DNA from: Alcaligenes faecalis
Lineage (GTDB): Bacteria; Pseudomonadota; Gammaproteobacteria; Burkholderiales; Burkholderiaceae_B
Assembly: GCF_041521385.1 (NCBI RefSeq)
Contig: NZ_CP168006.1
Coordinates: forward strand, 186,001 to 250,000
Direction of reading: 5' to 3'
Length of the DNA: 64,000 bases
Part shown: piece after piece, positions 1-7,702 of the stretch
How the letters are laid out: each line of letters starts with the position of its first letter
Position numbering within the stretch: position 1 is the first letter of the stretch
Notes under the pieces: model-generated
The model's input: only the letters and a program-made list of their open reading frames with translations
Databases searched by the model: none
Told to the model about the DNA's origin: nothing
Translations under genes and position numbers: made by a program

Positions 1-1223
1 ACCTGCCCCTGACCTTCTGCATTCGCAGGCCGTGACTCCAAAGCCACCCAATTGCTGTGCTGCAACTGTAATTCGGCCGCATCTTCCAGGGTAACGATTC
101 GCTCGCCTGAATCAATGCACGTGCTAAGCATATTCAGCAGGGTGGTTTTACCTGTACCCGTTCCACCCGAGACCAGAATATTGCAGCGCCGCTGCACCGC
201 CTGTTGCAGGAAAGCAGCCATCTCCGGTAACAAACTGCCCGTCTGCAACAGATCCTCCAGCCCCAGGCGTCGTTTGGGGAACTTGCGTATGGTCACGCAG
301 GTTCCTTTGACCGCAATGGGTGACAGTACCGCATGGAAACGCGAGCCATCCGCCAAGCGCCCATCCACTGCGGGCGAGCTGATATCCAGCCGTCTACCCA
401 AGGGAGCCAGAATGCGGTCAATAATCGCCCGCAAGGCCGACTCACTGCTGAACACCAGGGGATGGGCCTGGAGCCGCCCCGCCTGCTCAACAAACACCCG
501 GTCGTAATGGTTAACCATGATCTCCGAGACCGAAGTATCGGCCAACAAGGGCTCCAGAGGTCCCAAACCCACCGCTTCGGCACAAACACTGGCTTGCAAT
601 CTGGCCTGCTCATCCTTGGGAACAGCGCATTGGGCCTGGATCAGGCGCCCCAGACAGTCGAAAGCTTCCTGTTCCAGCTGCTTGTCGCTTACACGGGACA
701 AGTCCCGACGCTCCAGCTCCAAAGCACTTAACAAGGCCTGATGCAGACGTTGCTGCTCTTGTCTGAACAACTCACTATCGGATACTGAAAGATCTGCTTG
801 CCCTGCCGTAAAGAAGCCCTGTTCACCTTGTACAGTCTGTCGCGGCTCCTCCATGAGCAAAGACGGTGGTTCGGAGGTTTCCATTGGACACTCCTGGTTC
901 GGAACAGCCATCTCACTTCGCGGCTGAACCGCCTGCCCAACGCCAGTAATCCGCAGCTTGAACCCGCCCAGCACCAGCACATCCCCCAAGCGCAAGGGCC
1001 CATCGTCATATACCCGTTTGCCGTTTAGTTGCACCCCTGTCAACGAGCCATGATCCTGGATGTACACTGCCCCCGCTCGTTGCAACAGACTGGCATGTTG
1101 ACGTGCGATACGCCAGGATGGCAGAACAAGATCACAGGCAGGATCACGCCCTATCAAGGCAGGCAAACTGACCGTGCAGGGGCGCGCCGTCCCCAGCTCC
1201 GACTCAAGCTCAAGGTTCAACAC
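1..1223 (-). CDS. cpaF: FHA domain-CpaF/TadA pilus secretion ATPase (3' end outside window)
   Basis: This is the cytoplasmic ATPase that powers assembly of the Flp (tad) pilus, a type II/IV secretion ATPase. The visible 407 residues start with a forkhead-associated fold at about residues 18-95 (GRD at 25-27, then an R..HA segment and the DHGSLTGVQLNGK stretch), which is a phosphothreonine-binding fold. A linker rich in Glu, Gln and Ser follows, then the CpaF core from about residue 145. The Walker A motif GGTGTGKT is at 353-360 and an Asp-box-like ERIVTLEDAAELQL comes after it. Walker B and the C-terminus lie beyond position 1. The chosen start is GTG at 1223, with GAGGTG just upstream and a 14-base overlap with the secretin gene; TTG at 1220 is possible. 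An internal ATG at residue 114 could give a form without FHA. The ATPase assignment is firm; a regulatory role for FHA is inference. Confidence 0.9.
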   Translation of the reverse strand, partial: MLNLELESELGTARPCTVSLPALIGRDPACDLVLPSWRIARQHASLLQRAGAVYIQDHGSLTGVQLNGKRVYDDGPLRLGDVLVLGGFKLRITGVGQAVQPRSEMAVPNQECPMETSEPPSLLMEEPRQTVQGEQGFFTAGQADLSVSDSELFRQEQQRLHQALLSALELERRDLSRVSDKQLEQEAFDCLGRLIQAQCAVPKDEQARLQASVCAEAVGLGPLEPLLADTSVSEIMVNHYDRVFVEQAGRLQAHPLVFSSESALRAIIDRILAPLGRRLDISSPAVDGRLADGSRFHAVLSPIAVKGTCVTIRKFPKRRLGLEDLLQTGSLLPEMAAFLQQAVQRRCNILVSGGTGTGKTTLLNMLSTCIDSGERIVTLEDAAELQLQHSNWVALESRPANAEGQGQ

Positions 1224-2580
1224 GAAACACCTCACTATCGGGTTCTACCCATTGCGACCAAGCGTCTTGCCTTGCCCCCTTGGGGAGAGCACGCACAGGC
1301 GTATTCAGTCGTGGGGCATCCGGAAATGCTTGATCCAACCACTGCGCAGCATTCGCCTGCCTGGCCAACAAATCAGGATGTTCGGCCGCTACCAAGGTCG
1401 GGGTCACAAAAACCGCCAACTCCGTTTCCTGCCGAGCAAAGCGTTCAGAACGAAACAAGGCGCCCAACACGGGCAAACTGGCCAGCCCCGGCAAGCGATC
1501 CACATGCCGGGACTCTTCCCGCGAAATAAACCCTGCCAGCACCAGGGTCTGCCCAGAACGCACATTGAACTCGGTCGAGGCTCGTCGAGTCTTCAAAGAC
1601 GGCCCGGCAGGTTGAGACAAGCTGGCATCAACAGAGCTGACTTCGACCTCGATCTGTGAGCGCACCAAGCCACCACGCTCCACTCGCGGCACAATGCGCA
1701 GCGAAACACCGTAAGGCTTGAAACTGGTCTTGCTGTTTCCCTTGTCGTCCGTGGTGGTGTAAGGCAACTCGCCCCCGGCCAGAAACTCGGCTTGCGAACC
1801 ACTGCGTGCCAACAACTGCGGTTGCGCCAGCACCACCGCATGCCCCTCCTGAGCCATGGCCTGAACGCGAGCAGACATCAAGGCGCCAACACCAAAGAAC
1901 GCCGCCCCCTGTTTGGCAGGAAAAGCCAAGGGCAAAACAGCTTCACCCGGTCTATCCAGAAACTGATGAGTGGCCCCATCCCAGGCGCCGCCCATACTCA
2001 AGCCGCCTTGGGAACTACCGTCCCAGCGCACTCCCAGCTCCCGCAGGCTGTTACGTGGTACCTCGACGACCTGCACATCCAGCAAGACCATCGGTTCCCA
2101 GCCGTCCTGCTGCGTGAAATCCAGCAATTGAGGGTGCTCCTGGCTTAAAGCCTGAATGCGTTGCTTGTCCTGATCACTCAGCCTTTCTCCTTCCAATACC
2201 AACTTGCCACCCAATTCACTGATACGTAGCTCAGGAATACGCTCCAGCAAACCACGTAGCTCCGCCAAGGTTTGCCTCTGGTTTTCGGGTGACACCTCAA
2301 CGTGGTAGGACTGGCTTTGCCCGGAATGAGACCAGACTTGCACCACCGTGCTGCCCGTCTTGCGTGCAAACAGAATCAGCTCGCCCGATTCCGTGGTGAC
2401 AGCGTGAACAATGTCACCGTCGCCGACCGCCACCCGCTCCACCTGCGTATCAGGTAGAACCATCAACTCACCGACTTGTAGCCCCAAACCCTGGGCCTGA
2501 CTTTGCAAACTTGCACTACACAGGGCTCCAGACAGCACACTCATAGCCGCCCGCCTACACCAATAGCGATTTTTGCTCAT
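1210..2580 (-). CDS. cpaC: Tad pilus outer-membrane secretin CpaC/RcpA
   Basis: This is the outer-membrane ring through which the Flp pilus leaves the cell, 456 residues. A signal peptide covers about residues 1-29 (ends SQAQG). The N-terminal pilus domain (about 30-105) contains GELMVLPDTQVERVAVGDGD, followed by a short BON-like ring region. The C-terminal secretin domain (about 215-435) shows the usual signature, including GLVRSQIEVEVSS, FNVRSGQTLVLAGFI and a VPVLGALFRS-like turn (here LPVLGALFRSERF). The start at 2580 is preferred to an in-frame start 14 codons further out, because this ATG overlaps the cpaB stop in an ATGA junction and gives a clean signal peptide. Family and role are clear. 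Confidence 0.92.
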   Translation of the reverse strand: MSKNRYWCRRAAMSVLSGALCSASLQSQAQGLGLQVGELMVLPDTQVERVAVGDGDIVHAVTTESGELILFARKTGSTVVQVWSHSGQSQSYHVEVSPENQRQTLAELRGLLERIPELRISELGGKLVLEGERLSDQDKQRIQALSQEHPQLLDFTQQDGWEPMVLLDVQVVEVPRNSLRELGVRWDGSSQGGLSMGGAWDGATHQFLDRPGEAVLPLAFPAKQGAAFFGVGALMSARVQAMAQEGHAVVLAQPQLLARSGSQAEFLAGGELPYTTTDDKGNSKTSFKPYGVSLRIVPRVERGGLVRSQIEVEVSSVDASLSQPAGPSLKTRRASTEFNVRSGQTLVLAGFISREESRHVDRLPGLASLPVLGALFRSERFARQETELAVFVTPTLVAAEHPDLLARQANAAQWLDQAFPDAPRLNTPVRALPKGARQDAWSQWVEPDSEVFRVEP

Positions 2581-3458
2581 GGCTGCTGCCCCACAGAAAA
2601 GCCGTCCGGCATATCCAGCCAACCCAGGCGCTCCACTTCTGCCTGGCCAAGTTGCTCAGCCGGTCTGTTGCCGTACAAAACCTGTACAGGTTGTTTGGGC
2701 GCGACACCCGAGCCGAGCCCCAGAATATCCGCCAGCTCCCCACGCACCGCCGCCTGATGAGGTGTATGGTCATCCGGATTACGCAGCAAGGCACTGATGC
2801 GTCCATGCTGTCTGGCCGCCAGTAACTTCAAGGCATCGTCCGGGCCTACATCCAAGGTCAAGGTGTTATAGGCATCCTTATCCAAACGAGCAGTGGCCGA
2901 AGCTTCCCCCGACTTTTGCCCTGTCGCCAGGACCAGGACAGACTGCAACAACGGCGCCGTTACCCGTCGCTGCCTGTCATCAAAGCTGACATAGATATCG
3001 ATCAGATCTCCAGGGCGAATCAAGCCCGACACCGAACTGATCGCATCCACCGGCACAGTCAGGGCACGCCTGCCTGACAGCAGTTGCTGTGAAAACGGGC
3101 TGCTGACCTCCTGCACATGCGCCTTGCTGATCAAATCCCCTGCCCGCAAAGGCTGGCTCAACACTTGTCCTAATAAGTTCTCAAACTGCGACACATCCCA
3201 ACTGTCACTAGGCACCAGTTCCGCCGGAAAAGCGCGAGCGGCTAAATGCTCTGCTTGCAGCACCGTTCCCGCTGCCAGACTGGACGCAGCCACCACCCTA
3301 TCCAACTGCACACGATGCGCCGCCTGCCGCAGAGCTTCTTCCTGCCGGTCCAGATAACGGCTGCTAGTCCCGGCAGCCATCAAACCAGCCAACAAGGCCA
3401 AGAGGCCAAACCCTGCGCTGGGATGGCGACATAGCCACAAGAATTTTGCCCGAATCAT
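2577..3458 (-). CDS. cpaB: Flp pilus assembly protein CpaB/RcpC
   Basis: This is a periplasmic, inner-membrane-anchored tad pilus assembly protein of 293 residues. A single membrane anchor lies at about residues 14-32. A SAF-type domain follows (VAASSLAAGTVLQAEHLAARAFP, split across about 54-77), then the RcpC/CpaB domain with LRAGDLISKAHV and a VPVDAISSVSGLIRPGDLIDIYV-type stretch near 135-158. These are the usual landmarks of the family, which is thought to help position the secretin. The gene overlaps its neighbours by four bases on both sides, so it is probably translationally coupled within the operon. The assignment is firm; its mechanism in the family is poorly known. Confidence 0.88.
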   Translation of the reverse strand: MIRAKFLWLCRHPSAGFGLLALLAGLMAAGTSSRYLDRQEEALRQAAHRVQLDRVVAASSLAAGTVLQAEHLAARAFPAELVPSDSWDVSQFENLLGQVLSQPLRAGDLISKAHVQEVSSPFSQQLLSGRRALTVPVDAISSVSGLIRPGDLIDIYVSFDDRQRRVTAPLLQSVLVLATGQKSGEASATARLDKDAYNTLTLDVGPDDALKLLAARQHGRISALLRNPDDHTPHQAAVRGELADILGLGSGVAPKQPVQVLYGNRPAEQLGQAEVERLGWLDMPDGFSVGQQP

Positions 3459-4075
3459 GAAGCCTCCTTTTCACAGGCACGACAGATCAAGAGCAGGTAA
3501 CGCTGCTGCTCATGCTCCAGTTCCATCACATCCAGCTCGGACGGACCTTTGCGCCAATAACGCTCGCCCGCCTCCGCTCCCCAATCCTTGCGACGCAAAT
3601 CCGCTTGCCATCCAGGCTCGGCTATCAACAGCCAGCTTTGCACTGGCCCTGGCTGTTCGTGCTGCCACAAGACAGCACCGGCAATGGGTGCCACAGACCT
3701 AAGAGCTGAGGGAAAAACAGCCTGACTTTGCTCGGAAACGCTTAACAAACCCGACAGGACGGGAGCCTGTATATCCTCCAGCCGCAAGACGCAATTCTTA
3801 CCGTCTTTGGCACGCAGGAATACCCACTGGCCTTCCGTTCTGATCGCGCCATAATGGGCACCACAGAATGGCTCCAAACGAGAGGCCAACGTCTGCGCAT
3901 CCAGCTCTGTGCTCAGACCCCAGCTATACACAGGTCCGATATCAGTCTGTGTCGTTTGTATGCGACCCCACTGAACTTGGGAATCCTGCAAAGGCGGGCG
4001 CAAGGGTTGCGTTTTGGCCGGCACAGGGCTGAGCATCAACAGAAACAGCAAGAGCAAGGCAAGTAGCTGTCTCAT
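3455..4075 (-). CDS. unrecognised exported protein of the tad operon
   Basis: I do not recognise this 206-residue protein. It starts with a clear signal peptide (MRQLLALLLLFLLMLSPVPA, about residues 1-20), so it is probably periplasmic. Beyond that it has four Cys, two of them in a late CRAC motif near the C-terminus (LLICRACEKEAS), and no obvious membrane segment. It sits between the TadE-like gene and cpaB, with ATGA overlaps at both ends, which argues for a role in pilus assembly. The start at 4075 is supported by AAGGAG six bases upstream and by the overlap; an in-frame start 18 codons upstream would lie inside the previous gene. It could replace a minor tad component such as TadD/TadF, but nothing in the sequence shows that. 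Confidence 0.75.
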   Translation of the reverse strand: MRQLLALLLLFLLMLSPVPAKTQPLRPPLQDSQVQWGRIQTTQTDIGPVYSWGLSTELDAQTLASRLEPFCGAHYGAIRTEGQWVFLRAKDGKNCVLRLEDIQAPVLSGLLSVSEQSQAVFPSALRSVAPIAGAVLWQHEQPGPVQSWLLIAEPGWQADLRRKDWGAEAGERYWRKGPSELDVMELEHEQQRYLLLICRACEKEAS

Positions 4076-4674
4076 GACCGCTCCTTGGATCCATGATCCG
4101 GCACATAATCCTGCCACCGACTCAACCAATCCAAATCAGCTGGCGTCCGTCCCCAGGCCGCGTCCATAGGCCCTGCATGTCGTATCGTTTCTCTGGCAGC
4201 GGGTCTGCTCGATCCCACTGCCTCACCCCAAGCAGTCGTACTGTTTTCCAAACGCTGACGAGTCTGCTGTGTACTGGCCGCCTGCCCCGCAGCCGCCCAC
4301 AAGTGAGATTGGCGCTGCAATTGCGTTTTGGTACTCAACTCCTCCAGCCAACGCGGCCACGGAATGGAAACGCGCGACTGTGCCGTCCAAAATCCGCTAC
4401 GCAGACTCAGAAGCTCCCATTGCAAAGACTGGGTTGCCGGTATCGAGGACTCCAAAAAACGGGTGGGCACTGTTTCTTGTACAACACTGCTCACAGCAGA
4501 AATCGGCTTACCATGAGCATCGTGCATGAACAGGCTCACATGCGTGCTTTGCTGCATTTGCTGTAAGCGATACTGCTGCTGCATCAGCCAGCGCCCCGCC
4601 ATGACCATCAAGCCCAGCACCACGCCCAGCAAACAGGCCTCGACCAGTGCCATCCCTTTTTGTCGCTTGCTCAT
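4072..4674 (-). CDS. TadE-like pseudopilin
   Basis: This is a 200-residue protein with a prepilin-like N-terminus: a short basic leader, then KGMALVEACLLGVVLGLMVM (residues 6-25), in which Gly, a hydrophobic stretch and Glu are placed as in TadE-type pseudopilins. The membrane segment covers about 8-27, and the rest is a periplasmic domain with no recognisable fold, rich in Gln and Ser. TadE/TadF proteins are minor pilin-like components processed by the TadV peptidase. The operon position between the TadG-like gene and cpaB supports the call. Both ends overlap the neighbours by four bases. It could equally be the TadF-type partner. Confidence 0.7.
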   Translation of the reverse strand: MSKRQKGMALVEACLLGVVLGLMVMAGRWLMQQQYRLQQMQQSTHVSLFMHDAHGKPISAVSSVVQETVPTRFLESSIPATQSLQWELLSLRSGFWTAQSRVSIPWPRWLEELSTKTQLQRQSHLWAAAGQAASTQQTRQRLENSTTAWGEAVGSSRPAARETIRHAGPMDAAWGRTPADLDWLSRWQDYVPDHGSKERS

Positions 4675-5933
4675 GATCGGCGGCCCCCTGCGTCCATCAA
4701 CCGTGCCTGCCAGAAAGGCAGAAACAGGCTGGGTTCCACATCGCCCCCAGAATCCTCGCTATTCGGTGGCAAGGAGAAAAACGATTGGGCCGCCGCCCGC
4801 GTATGAACGATCTGACCCAAATGGCCTTGGGCCTGCAAGGTCAGCACCAGATCAGGGCCGGCGCTCTGCTCGGGATCTGACAAGACATACCCATCTACCC
4901 ACGGCCTTTGACTCCAGGGTCTGGCGTCTCGTCGCGCCCAGGATTGCGCCACTGTATTACCTTGAGCAGATAGCAAAGAGCCATTGCCCTGCTCCAACGC
5001 CCACTTCCAGAAGCTCTGTCCTGAAAAATCATCCGGCGCATCAATCCCCGACCTATGGGCTGGCGTTTGCAGGCCCCATGCCATGGCATATTCACGGAAG
5101 TAACAACCTATCCAACGGTTGGAACGCACCATATGCATGGACTGCGTATCGTTGGAATGCCAGCGGCCCGAGCTATCGAACTCAGTACGACCAGCGCGAC
5201 GCAAACGGTGCCGCCACAAGGGACAACGCCGATCCACACCGGGGTAAGAGCGAGCCTCATAATCCCGTGGGGCCAGAAACCCGTACAAGGACACCAAATG
5301 CGCCAAGCCCGACTGCCACTGCGCTTGCCCAGATTGCAGCGACAGGAACTGCGGCCAACTGTCCTGCTCAAACTGCCAGCGAATTGCCTGAGTGGGCCAA
5401 TCCGGCAAACTGCCGTCCAGGGTCGCCTGAATAATGGCTTGCCGTCGTTGCGGCAAGCCCTTTGCCAATTGCTGCTGGGCCTGAGCCAGCACCTCATAGA
5501 CCAAACGCTGATGGGCCTGGAAAGCCTGTTCCAAGGCCTGTTGATTGTCTCCAGCAGAGCGCGCCTGGGTATAGGCCAGTCCATGTGCGGAACCAAACAT
5601 CATGGCCACCAAGTGAGCAGGTGGATTCGCCCGACGCGCTTGCCCGGACTGGGTTTGTGCTGCTCTATCCCACGTTGCCAAGGTCAATAAATGGCCCAAG
5701 GCCAGTTGATGCCCCAACTGCGCCCGATTGATATACGCCAGCAAATTCAAGGTACGTGCCTGCTCGGTGGCGGCACCATAAGCAGCCGCATCCAGCACCA
5801 AGGACAAGCGCCCTTGTTGCTCGGCAATCTGGTTCACATGAAAGTAGCCGCCCCAGGCAATGGACAGGAGCGCCAGCGCGATCAGGCCCCAGGCCAGTGT
5901 CGCCCCCTCTTGTGGATGGTCGGGCTGCCTCAT
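4671..5933 (-). CDS. TadG-like pilus assembly protein
   Basis: This is a 420-residue protein with a short charged leader and one membrane segment near the N-terminus (EGATLAWGLIALALLSIAW, residues 9-27). A long extracytoplasmic region then follows, which has the DAAAYGAATEQARTLNLLAY stretch typical of the TadG-like N-terminal family. I see no von Willebrand factor type A domain in the C-terminal part, unlike classical TadG. The start at 5933 is chosen because its ATG overlaps the flp stop (ATGA). Earlier in-frame starts give an implausible Cys- and Gly-rich N-terminus that overlaps the pilin gene. Role: a predicted envelope component of the Flp pilus. Confidence 0.72.
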   Translation of the reverse strand: MRQPDHPQEGATLAWGLIALALLSIAWGGYFHVNQIAEQQGRLSLVLDAAAYGAATEQARTLNLLAYINRAQLGHQLALGHLLTLATWDRAAQTQSGQARRANPPAHLVAMMFGSAHGLAYTQARSAGDNQQALEQAFQAHQRLVYEVLAQAQQQLAKGLPQRRQAIIQATLDGSLPDWPTQAIRWQFEQDSWPQFLSLQSGQAQWQSGLAHLVSLYGFLAPRDYEARSYPGVDRRCPLWRHRLRRAGRTEFDSSGRWHSNDTQSMHMVRSNRWIGCYFREYAMAWGLQTPAHRSGIDAPDDFSGQSFWKWALEQGNGSLLSAQGNTVAQSWARRDARPWSQRPWVDGYVLSDPEQSAGPDLVLTLQAQGHLGQIVHTRAAAQSFFSLPPNSEDSGGDVEPSLFLPFWQARLMDAGGRRS

Positions 5934-6187
5934 TGTGCATTGCCCGTAAAGGATTTCAGACTCTTGGCACTGCCTTGAGCGGCCGCAGCAGACGCGGCCG
6001 ATTGCGCTTGTTGAGTCTGCTCGGAACCATCCTCGCCCGCCAGTTCCTTGGCCATAGCCGCGGTCTGGTTGCGAATCACCTGACCGAAGGACTGGTAAAC
6101 AGCAATGGCCGCCACCGCGACCAAAGCCACAATAATCAAATACTCGACCATGCCCTGGCCGCGCTGCCGTCTGATGAACTGTCTCAT
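5930..6187 (-). CDS. flp: Flp-type pilin subunit
   Basis: This is the likely structural pilin, 85 residues. A basic leader (MRQFIRRQRG) ends in the Gly recognised by the prepilin peptidase, and the mature protein starts QGMVEYLIIVALVAVAAIAV. The Glu at +5 and Tyr at +6 match the Flp motif G/xxxxEY. The C-terminal 45 residues form a low-complexity tail rich in Ala, Gln and Ser, which makes the protein longer than the usual 50-65 residue Flp. It is the first gene of the operon and overlaps the TadG-like gene by four bases. The SD-like GGGAGA lies a few bases upstream of the ATG. Confidence 0.85.
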   Translation of the reverse strand: MRQFIRRQRGQGMVEYLIIVALVAVAAIAVYQSFGQVIRNQTAAMAKELAGEDGSEQTQQAQSAASAAAAQGSAKSLKSFTGNAQ

Positions 6188-6316
6188 TGGAATCTCCCAA
6201 AAGTCAGTTCACAGTCTGCCCCTTGGCAGCGGGCCTGAATATTCGCAAAAACCGAGCTAGATGGGCTTGTCCAGCTTTAAGAGCTACCTGCTCCTTACGT
6301 CCCGAAAAGCATGGTT

Positions 6317-6344
6317 ATTGTGGATAGTGGCTGTGCCAAGTCAA
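6317..6344 (-). promoter_or_regulatory. candidate sigma70 promoter of the tad/flp operon
   Basis: On the minus strand TTGACT (6344-6339) and CACAAT (6322-6317) are separated by 16 bases, matching the -35 and -10 consensus at five and four positions. It would give a leader of about 120 bases before flp. I looked for a sigma54 GG-GC element here and did not find one. Confidence 0.4.
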
Positions 6345-6378
6345 GCGAACTTGCCCACGGCACTGTACTTCCAACAAA

Positions 6379-6408
6379 AATGCCAGTCAGTGTTCACTGA
6401 CTGGCATT
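6379..6408 (-). terminator. rho-independent terminator after the hem-ppa-FAH gene string
   Basis: There is a perfect inverted repeat with 14-base arms (6379-6392 and 6395-6408) and a two-base loop. On the minus strand it runs into TTTTTG. It lies about 40 bases after the stop of the FAH-family gene. A second small hairpin (6410-6421, CGCC-TGAA-GGCG) followed by six T on the plus strand sits beside it. Confidence 0.85.
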
Positions 6409-6445
6409 GCGCCTGAAGGCGATTTTTTCTTCAAGCCAATACGGC

Positions 6446-7141
6446 TTAGACCAAACGCACGTCTATGCTGCCAAGACCGTCAATCGCCCCGTGCATCACA
6501 TCCCCACGTTCCACCGAGCTCACACCGGCTGGCGTTCCCGTGAAAATGAGGTCGCCTGGTGCCAGCTCGAACAGACCCGACAGATACGCAATAGATTCAG
6601 CCACATTCCAGATCAGCTGATTCAAATCGCCGGTCTGGCGGCGCTCGCCGTTGACGTCCAGGGTGATGGCACCTTGGGACAGCTCACCAATACGACTGCG
6701 TGGCACCAGAGGGCCGGTCGGTGCGGAATGGTCAAAGGCTTTACCCACCTCCCAGGGACGACCAGCTTTTTTGGCTTGCGTCTGCAAATCCCGGCGGGTC
6801 ATGTCCAGACCCACCGCGTATCCCCACACACATTCAGCAGCCTGCTCCACAGTCAGATCACGTCCGCCCTTGGACAAGGCCACGACGAGCTCAATCTCGT
6901 GGTGCAAATCCTGAGTACGCGAAGGATACGGCATGTCGCAAACTTGACCGGGCAGCACATTCAAAATGGAATCTGCCGGCTTGCAGAAGAAGAAAGGATC
7001 TTCGCGGCCGGTAAAACCCATTTCCTGTGCGTGCTCAACGTAATTGCGGCCGACGCAATAAATGCGGCGTACAGGAAAAACCTGCTCACTGTCCTGTACG
7101 TTCAGGGCTGCAACGGCGGGTGCGGGGATAACGGTACTCAT
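6446..7141 (-). CDS. fumarylacetoacetate hydrolase-family protein (acylpyruvase/FAHD1-like)
   Basis: This is a 231-residue cytoplasmic hydrolase of the FAH fold. Visible marks are the early [15 protein letters not shown] segment, FFFCKPADS, the metal-ligand region [11 protein letters not shown] (Glu pair near residues 82-84), a [15 protein letters not shown] helix, and the late [19 protein letters not shown] signature. Members of this size cleave acylpyruvates, fumarylpyruvate or oxaloacetate with Mg or Mn; the substrate cannot be told from sequence. The ATG overlaps the ppa stop by four bases, so it is probably translated with ppa. No aromatic-degradation genes are nearby, which makes a general acylpyruvase role more likely than gentisate breakdown. 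Confidence 0.88.
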   Translation of the reverse strand: MSTVIPAPAVAALNVQDSEQVFPVRRIYCVGRNYVEHAQEMGFTGREDPFFFCKPADSILNVLPGQVCDMPYPSRTQDLHHEIELVVALSKGGRDLTVEQAAECVWGYAVGLDMTRRDLQTQAKKAGRPWEVGKAFDHSAPTGPLVPRSRIGELSQGAITLDVNGERRQTGDLNQLIWNVAESIAYLSGLFELAPGDLIFTGTPAGVSSVERGDVMHGAIDGLGSIDVRLV

Positions 7142-7674
7142 TTTGCCTGGTCGTCAGCAAAACGCTTGGCACCGTCTACCAGTTCTTTCTTGGCCGCTTC
7201 GATGCCTTCCCATCCCTTCACTTTCACCCATTTGCCTTTTTCGATATCTTTGTAGTGCTCAAAAAAGTGCTTGATGCGCTCCAGCTCTTCCGGCTGCAGA
7301 TCTTCAGGCGACTTCACGTTGCGGTACAGGGGGTACAGCTTGTCGGTAGGCACCGCCAGCAATTTGGCATCACCACCTGCCTCGTCGTCCATATGCAGCA
7401 CGCCAATAGGACGGCAAGGAATGACGGCACCGATCTGGATTGGGAAAGGAGCAATCACCAGCACGTCAACTGGGTCACCATCGTCGGAGATGGTTTGAGG
7501 CACGTAACCGTAGTTGCAAGGGTAGTGCATCGCGGTCAGCATAAAGCGGTCCACAAAAACCACGCCGTTCTCGTCAACTTCGTATTTGACGGGATCCGAA
7601 TTCATGGGAATTTCGATGACTACGTTGATCTCGTCGGGCAGGTTTTTACCAGCAGGTATTTGGGCGAGGCTCAT
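7138..7674 (-). CDS. ppa: inorganic pyrophosphatase (family I)
   Basis: This cytoplasmic enzyme hydrolyses pyrophosphate to two phosphates and so pulls biosynthetic reactions forward. The protein has 178 residues, the usual family I bacterial length. The hallmark Asp cluster [10 protein letters not shown] is visible near residues 63-72, with the [17 protein letters not shown] strand at the start and YGYVPQT before the Asp cluster. It follows hemY by 28 bases and overlaps the FAH-family gene by four. It is probably part of the long hem transcript, although an internal promoter is possible. Confidence 0.97.
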   Translation of the reverse strand: MSLAQIPAGKNLPDEINVVIEIPMNSDPVKYEVDENGVVFVDRFMLTAMHYPCNYGYVPQTISDDGDPVDVLVIAPFPIQIGAVIPCRPIGVLHMDDEAGGDAKLLAVPTDKLYPLYRNVKSPEDLQPEELERIKHFFEHYKDIEKGKWVKVKGWEGIEAAKKELVDGAKRFADDQAK

Positions 7675-7702
7675 TCTTGCAAACCTTTAAAAATAAAAGA
7701 AA

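Noticed and set aside
6188..6360. Sigma54 promoter upstream of flp
   Set aside because: A TTGGCAC-like word occurs but no GC element follows at the required spacing.
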